Below are positions 58,451-64,000 of a DNA stretch of 64,000 nucleotides, piece after piece. The notes below the pieces were generated by a model. It was not told the DNA's origin. It worked only from the letters and a program-made list of their open reading frames with translations, and searched no databases. The position numbers and the translations under genes were made by a program. The first letter of the stretch is position 1; each line of letters begins with the position of its first letter. The stretch covers positions 5,006,194-5,070,193 of the forward strand of contig NC_066852.1 of the NCBI RefSeq assembly GCF_001640805.2, given 5' to 3'. This DNA is from Lates calcarifer (Eukaryota; Chordata; Actinopteri; Centropomidae).

Positions 58451-60979
58451 TGGACCATATGGTCTGCACTCTGCAGTGTTCTTACTTTCATAGGTGATTA
58501 CATGGGTCCCAAACCTGGTTCCAGGAACCTCCATTGGGTCCTTAACGGGGTTAACAGGGAACATTGCTATTTAGCAACAAAAACAAAGAATAAAGCACTT
58601 TCTGTGACATACCCACATTTAATTGATTCCATCATGGGAGCACTCCTGCATATGACAGGATCATAGATGTTGATTTAGTTTTCAGTGGTGTATGTTTGCA
58701 CAGCACACAGATGGTCAGATTTATGAACAGAATATTCAGTTCCATACTAATTGGGATCAGATGTAGGGCAGTGGCTCTCAGAGGGGTCAACCACTGGGGT
58801 CACGCGGGGGCCCAGAGGTTCCAAAAGACAATGAGGAACTGTTAATTTCACAATAATTAAATTGACTTTCAGAGAATGAATCAAGAATACTATTCCAAGA
58901 ATAGGTTTCACTCTCATCACGTTTCTCTCAGTGAGTGCTGTACTGTAGCACTGGAAACATTTTTGTTGATGTACTTTTGAATGTTTTAAGATAGAAGTCT
59001 GGAGGACAAAATCTCTTCAAATGGGACTCCTGTGTGTATTTTTATTTTATTTATTTTTTAGCAACCATGACATGAAACAGGTCAAGAAACCCCCTGGCAG
59101 TGAATTGATTTGCAGGGATAGATATAGGGATAGAATGACACAGACCTATGAAAGAGAAAAAGAGCTCCTCATAATGAAACATCTTTCACCCAAGGTCTGT
59201 GGGAAAATCTGCATTTATCCAGGCATCCTTAACATCACCTGAGGTACAAACAAGGCTGGCTTATGAACCTGGTAAAGCAGGTAGCTGCTCTAGAAAAAAA
59301 AAGGAATATATCAAAATCTAGTTTCACATCCTTAATTTTTTGAGTCTCATGTTTACATTACAACACAGCAAACCTGGGCCCAAGTTGTATTCCAGAATAG
59401 GAAAACTGTAGATATTGCACATTTTGGAGATGAATGGGTGGTGCCATGGGTACACCTCCATGCTGTTACCCTCACATTATCATCCTCAACTCAGTGCCCC
59501 ATAAAGTAGAAAGTAACTCGATCACCCAGTATGTACTCAGCAGCCCACTGTGGCACATTTTACCTGGTGAGTCAAGCAAAGAATTGACCTATAGATCAGC
59601 GTGTCCATTACCTGAGAGGTGTGACATGCTGTTGTCTGAAATGAACTTCACTCAAAAAAAAGGAAAAAGAAAAAAACATTTTCCCAAGTGAAAAACAGCA
59701 AAAATTACATGAAATAGTTCATTTAAATGAAATGTAGTCCCATTGACCTCTGTCTGCAAAGACCTGTATTGATGTCTTTAATTAAAAGCTGCATAACCAT
59801 CTTGTAGACTTGAAAAAGGCTGTCGCTGTGCTAAGTTCTTGTAAAAATTAAATATCTGTTACTATTTCTAACCCTTTATAAAGGCTGCTGTGAGTTCCTG
59901 GGCCTTACTTTTATAAAGTGTCTTCTTTTTTACACACCATGCATGTGGATTATGGGTAATTTATTCTGAAATTTTCAGTTCATGTGTTTGATAATTAGGT
60001 TGAGGAGAAAAGGTAACTTTTAGGGAAGTGCTGGAGTTAATGAGAGGCCAAACTTCACCAAATCGCATTCACTTTGTTTACTAATGTGCTCCTGTGCTGT
60101 TTCTCCCCATCCATATCTGTATGCATAGAGGGGACACTGGCCACTCGGGATGAGAGTGGCACTTCGCTGCACATCTAACAGCAGCACTCAGAATTACTAT
60201 GACAGCTTTTGAGTCTCATGAGAAGACTGAACAAGATAATTTCTTTACCTTAACATCAATTTGGCACGCTGTTAAGATATTTGATTGGAGGCAACAAATG
60301 ACAACACACTGATAGCTTTGGATGCCATCACTGGGGAAAGATACAAGTGACACATGGCATTGTTCTTGTCTGGTAGCAAATGTTTGTACAAGTGTGACAG
60401 TATTGATGGCTTGTATTCACAGGCTACAGCTTGCATTCTGTTGTGTGTTTATCAGTCTTCTCTCACTTACAATTGACTTTACAATAAAAGCCTTTGTCTT
60501 TAAGATAAAGTACACTGCACGATACAGTGACAAAAAGACAATTATATCTTTTAGCAGGTGTGAGGCTCTCTCCAGATTTTTATTGCCCACTTTCTGGTAG
60601 TTGCAACAGTAGAGCACAAAAGGTTCAGCACAATGGAAGTGGACCTTGAGGTAACATTAAAAAGAAATAATATTATCTACACTGTTCTGTGTGTATGTCT
60701 TGTTTCTTCTGTTTCCAGCATTTTAAGGTGGCAGCTAAACACCATAATACCCCTGATTCAAATTCCAAGAAGTTAGGCAAAAGCCTGAGTTACACATGTC
60801 GACACTTCTTGTAACATATGGGAAGCCCGTCACATTTACCAAACTGTTGTTCAGTTTATTTGTAGGTTGTTACTGTGGAATTATGATGATGTCTTTGTGC
60901 TGGAGAAATTGGGCAAAGATAAGACTTAATTAAAATTATATCTGCCTGGGATGCAACATGAGTCCTGACTACATGCACG
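58451..60979. other. Upstream flank of the IgLON gene
   Basis: Non-coding sequence upstream of the promoter. I looked for an alternative upstream first exon (a leader starting MYHPAYW-like) on the minus strand and saw none. Frames at 59434-59691 and 60322-60600 have no recognisable domain. Confidence 0.4.
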
Positions 60980-61440
60980 TCTTAATGGTTTTTAAATTAA
61001 AACCCCTCCCTGACCTCAGCAAAATCTAAGATATGTGGTCTTAATTAGATTCAAGGGTACAAGGAGGGGGCGGAGAGTGGGCTGAGGCATTTGTTCACAG
61101 AACACCCCCTCGTCACTTAGGGCTGTAACATTTGGTCATGATGTCATTTTAATGCCTTGGTGGCTTCTGCTATCACTGTTCTACAAGGATAAAGAGGGTT
61201 TAATAACAACACCATCAAGGGAAATAGGAAAGAGTCACAGGTATATGCAGTGTTTTCAGCAACCACCTCTACACAGTGGTATTTTGAGAATAAAATAAGA
61301 TCACAATCCATTTCAATCCATGTCGTGTGCATTATGTTTTTGACCCTCATTGTTCTATCTTACAGCAGGTCAGGTACATCCGATGACCTTGCCATAGCAC
61401 CACCTCGAGCGAGGGTGCCAAGCATGCAGAAATGACAAAT
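60980..61440. promoter_or_regulatory. Candidate conserved non-coding element upstream of the promoter
   Basis: A repeat-free, balanced block 3 kb upstream of the start codon. Words such as GGTGGCTTCTGCTATCACTG and ACCTCGAGCGAGGGTGCC give it enhancer-like complexity. Inference only. Confidence 0.27.
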
Positions 61441-61639
61441 TAGAATGGCATTGTTTGTTGCACAGCCCGCATGAATCATTCTTGATGTATCACACAAACA
61501 CGGACAGAGGGAGAGGAAAAGAAAAAAAACTAAACTATGCGGCCTAGATCAACTAGCCATGCTCTAAAATATAGGTTGGTGCTATTGATTTTAACATGCT
61601 CAAATGAACAAAGCCATTTCACTTATATCAACGTCTTTT

Positions 61640-61975
61640 TGATTGGTTGCAGCCGTATACAGCCCAGCTCTTCCTGACAGATTGTGATTCTCATTTATTT
61701 CACTTATACATGCAATGACATTCACATAATTTCCTGCTGCGACGCATTAACACCAGACCCTGGGTGGTTTATTCAAACAATCCATGCTAATCTTTATTCA
61801 TATCATGCAAGGATGGGCAGAGCTAGCAGACAATGGACCGGCCTGTGACCAAAGCAAGCTAATACCCAAGCAAAAACATGGGTAGACTGAATAAAGACCG
61901 CTCACTCAGTGGACTCAGTCATCTGCAGAGGCTCAGATTCTATTGGCACACAAACACTAATGTTACGCAACTTAA
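61640..61975. promoter_or_regulatory. Candidate conserved non-coding element upstream of the promoter
   Basis: Repeat-free block with CCATGCTAATCTTTATTCAT (homeodomain/octamer-like cores) and TGAATAAAGACCGCTCACTC. Suggested by texture, not alignment. Confidence 0.27.
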
Positions 61976-62889
61976 CTATGAGAGGCTGAGGTCACTTCAG
62001 TGAAGTTTAGTGAAGTGTTTCATGAAAAACTTATTTGGCAGTATTTAGAATCACACACATTATGTTCTTTTGTCTTAGCCAATGGTTAAATATATTATAA
62101 TATTATATTAAATTATATTTGTTAAAGGGGTGTTCTTAAAAGGTGATGTGTAAGAATTGTGTAAGGTTTGATTATGTAACTAGCAGGCTGTTTTCTTTGG
62201 TTGTTGTTGTTAGACTGATAATGATTTAGTCACACCCAGTCTGCCCAGTCAGAGACAGGGAAGATGTAGAGGTGGTGTGAGTGGAGAACAGGCCACAAGA
62301 ATATTGCCAAGAGAGAATGGCTGCTGTACAGGTTTATAGGCCACTTGCAGTTATTCTCATGTTGAACTGTTGAATGGCAGACTAGATGTTAGAGTGACTC
62401 ACTATCACCTCATGAGGTTCACAGTGGTATTACAAGGCAGGATGAGCTAGTTAGCATGCTAACTTTGGGCATAACTGTTATTTCACATTGTGTTGATAAT
62501 TACATCTATTAAGTTAAGGTTTTGTTTGGGTTAGGTATATTTTTTGTTAAAGATCCAGACATCTGATTACTAAAGTTCTTCATCTGGTTAAAATATATAG
62601 ATTGAAAAGTGCACTTTAAAAATGTGGCCTAAAACTGATTAAAAAATGCGTTTTGAAAGGTTCTGTCAACTACAGTGCTGACAGGTGAGCAAAGGGGATA
62701 TGATGCCATTAAATGCAATGAAACATTTGGGGTGAAATAAGTACATAAAATATATAACAGGTCTAGTTTATAGACATTTTAATATGGAAAAGTTACGCAT
62801 TATACTTCTAAAACTAACCATAATATTTTTGTTCTTAATCTTGTGTTATTCCTCATTTAAATAAAATCAAATCAAAATGAGGGACAATT

Positions 62890-62892
<3 letters not shown>
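61976..62892. other. Unique upstream flank
   Basis: AT-rich, with an ATATTATAATATTATATTAA-like stretch near 62092-62111. A GAGCTAGTTAGCATGCTAAC word at about 62445-62464 resembles part of the repeat at 39375-39565. Confidence 0.4.

Positions 62893-62934
<42 letters not shown>
62893..62934. repeat. (GT)n microsatellite
   Basis: About 21 TG units. Confidence 0.95.
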
Positions 62935-62937
<3 letters not shown>

Positions 62938-64000
62938 TTTTTATTTAGTCATTTTTTAAATTTTGTTATCAGTAAGTCATCCCTTAAATATTCCTCAAAT
63001 CTCCCAGTGACCACTTCTATGAACTTGTCTGATTTCTTACAGACTTTATGGTTTCTTCAGTGAAATTTGGAGGAGCAGAATCTCTAATCCATTAAAAATA
63101 AATAAATAACTACTTTGTTATTTAAATTCAACTGCATAAAATACAGGACTGACTGGGTTTTCTCTTTGACAACCGACTGATTCTGTTTCTGTTGTCTAGA
63201 GGAAAGTGTTCTCTCTCTCACGCCCTTTTTTTTCCTAAATACAATAGGAACTTGATTCAGGTCTGCTTTATGCTTGTAGGAGCTTAAGTGCCCCTGGCAT
63301 GGAGAGGTGCACATGATTCCAACTTTGATCTCAGATAACTACATCTGCCTCAGTCTTGACTTATCAGACAGCTTTAATCAGACGCCTTAGCTGCAGTCAC
63401 AGCATGTGGAAAAAAAGACTGTTTATGTCTTCAGTCAGGCTTTAAAGTGTAAGGTTGGTCTTTCTTTGCTCTCAAGGTGTTCTGCAGGTTTTTGTCACAT
63501 CTGATCCAATCCCAGCCCTTCTCAGTTCTCTCCCTGCTAATGCCGTGTGATGTGTTGCAAAGTCAGTCAATGTATGCATGATGTGAGGGCATGAATTATT
63601 TAAGAAGCTGGTACCTTTAAATGATTTGAATGTTCAGACATCCTGTGTTATCAATAGGTGTAGTATTCTACTCCCAGCAGGCATGTGTTCAGCAGATATG
63701 CTGATACACTATCAGAGGATCCTCCACTGACCTCTGCATGACTTTCTTTGGTGCATCTGTCAGAATTAGAAGTACGCACACACATAAATTGATATGGAAA
63801 AATGTTAGTCAGTAACTGCATGTTCAATTTTTTTTTCTTCTGTCAATATTCCAGCCATTTTCAGCAACCGTATTGACGACAAGTAATGAACATAAAAACT
63901 GCTTGAAGGTCAAAGCTTCAAACTCCTCCTGCATTAAGGTACCCAGCTTATATGAGAGCCTAGAAAGTGTGAAAGGCATCAATAAAAACTCAGTGTGTGT
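62935..64000. other. Unique upstream flank
   Basis: Non-coding sequence to the window edge; no gene, RNA or repeat end was recognised. Confidence 0.4.

Noticed and set aside
58769..58860. CAGTGGCTCTCA... as a hAT-type terminus
   Set aside because: Only the first dozen bases resemble such ends; no partner terminus or 8-bp duplication was seen.
1..64000. CRISPR arrays, operons, phage or bacterial genes
   Set aside because: No spaced direct repeats, no dense coding and no ribosome-binding-site pattern; all evidence points to vertebrate nuclear DNA.

Overview
This window looks like nuclear DNA of a percomorph (spiny-rayed) teleost fish. The reasons are low gene density, AT-rich non-coding sequence, many long (CA/GT)n microsatellites, and fragments of repeat types I associate with such genomes: a tRNA-headed SINE, Tc1-like ends, LINE C-terminal relics and several MITEs. 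There are no prokaryotic gene arrays, operons or CRISPR arrays, and nearly all open frames of 60-160 codons look like chance frames or repeat-derived frames.

The one protein-coding piece I can support is a short exon on the minus strand at 57847-57690. It is too short to appear as a conventional long ORF. It encodes the start codon, the signal peptide and the first residues of the mature N-terminus of an IgLON cell-adhesion protein of the OPCML (OBCAM) / NTM (neurotrimin) type. Evidence: a strong Kozak context, an in-frame stop four codons upstream, an MGICG start with a KCLVV...LLFLVP hydrophobic core, a GVPARSGD signal-peptide junction, and a [13 protein letters not shown] start of the first Ig domain. 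It ends in an AAA|GTAAGT splice donor in phase 2. A CpG-rich promoter/5'UTR region covers the exon and the bases upstream (about 57.67-58.45 kb), flanked by long pyrimidine tracts.

Because the gene reads right to left, about 57.7 kb on the left (1-57689) is the start of its first intron. I found no second exon, which agrees with the giant first introns of OPCML and NTM in other vertebrates. About 5.5 kb on the right (58451-64000) is upstream flank. A splice-acceptor-like CTGCAG|G lies inside the coding exon, exactly at the signal-peptide/mature boundary. That is where a known mammalian alternative OPCML first exon joins, so this exon may serve both as a first exon and as an acceptor exon.

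The intron holds: LINE relics (6.2, 10.3 and 55.2-56.3 kb); a family of MITE-like repeats with long terminal inverted repeats (10.7, 18.3 and 33.0 kb); a TA-flanked MITE (41.1 kb); a truncated Tc1-like end (30.46 kb); a tRNA-derived SINE (43.2 kb); several other dispersed fish repeats (1.4, 4.5, 7.0, 14.35, 32.5, 39.4, 43.0, 47.6 and 53.4 kb); and microsatellites. Between these are stretches of compositionally balanced unique sequence that could be conserved regulatory elements (for example 9.2, 20.6, 21.4, 26.6-27.2, 46.2-46.8 and 61.0-62.0 kb). Those calls are inferred from appearance only and need cross-species alignment.
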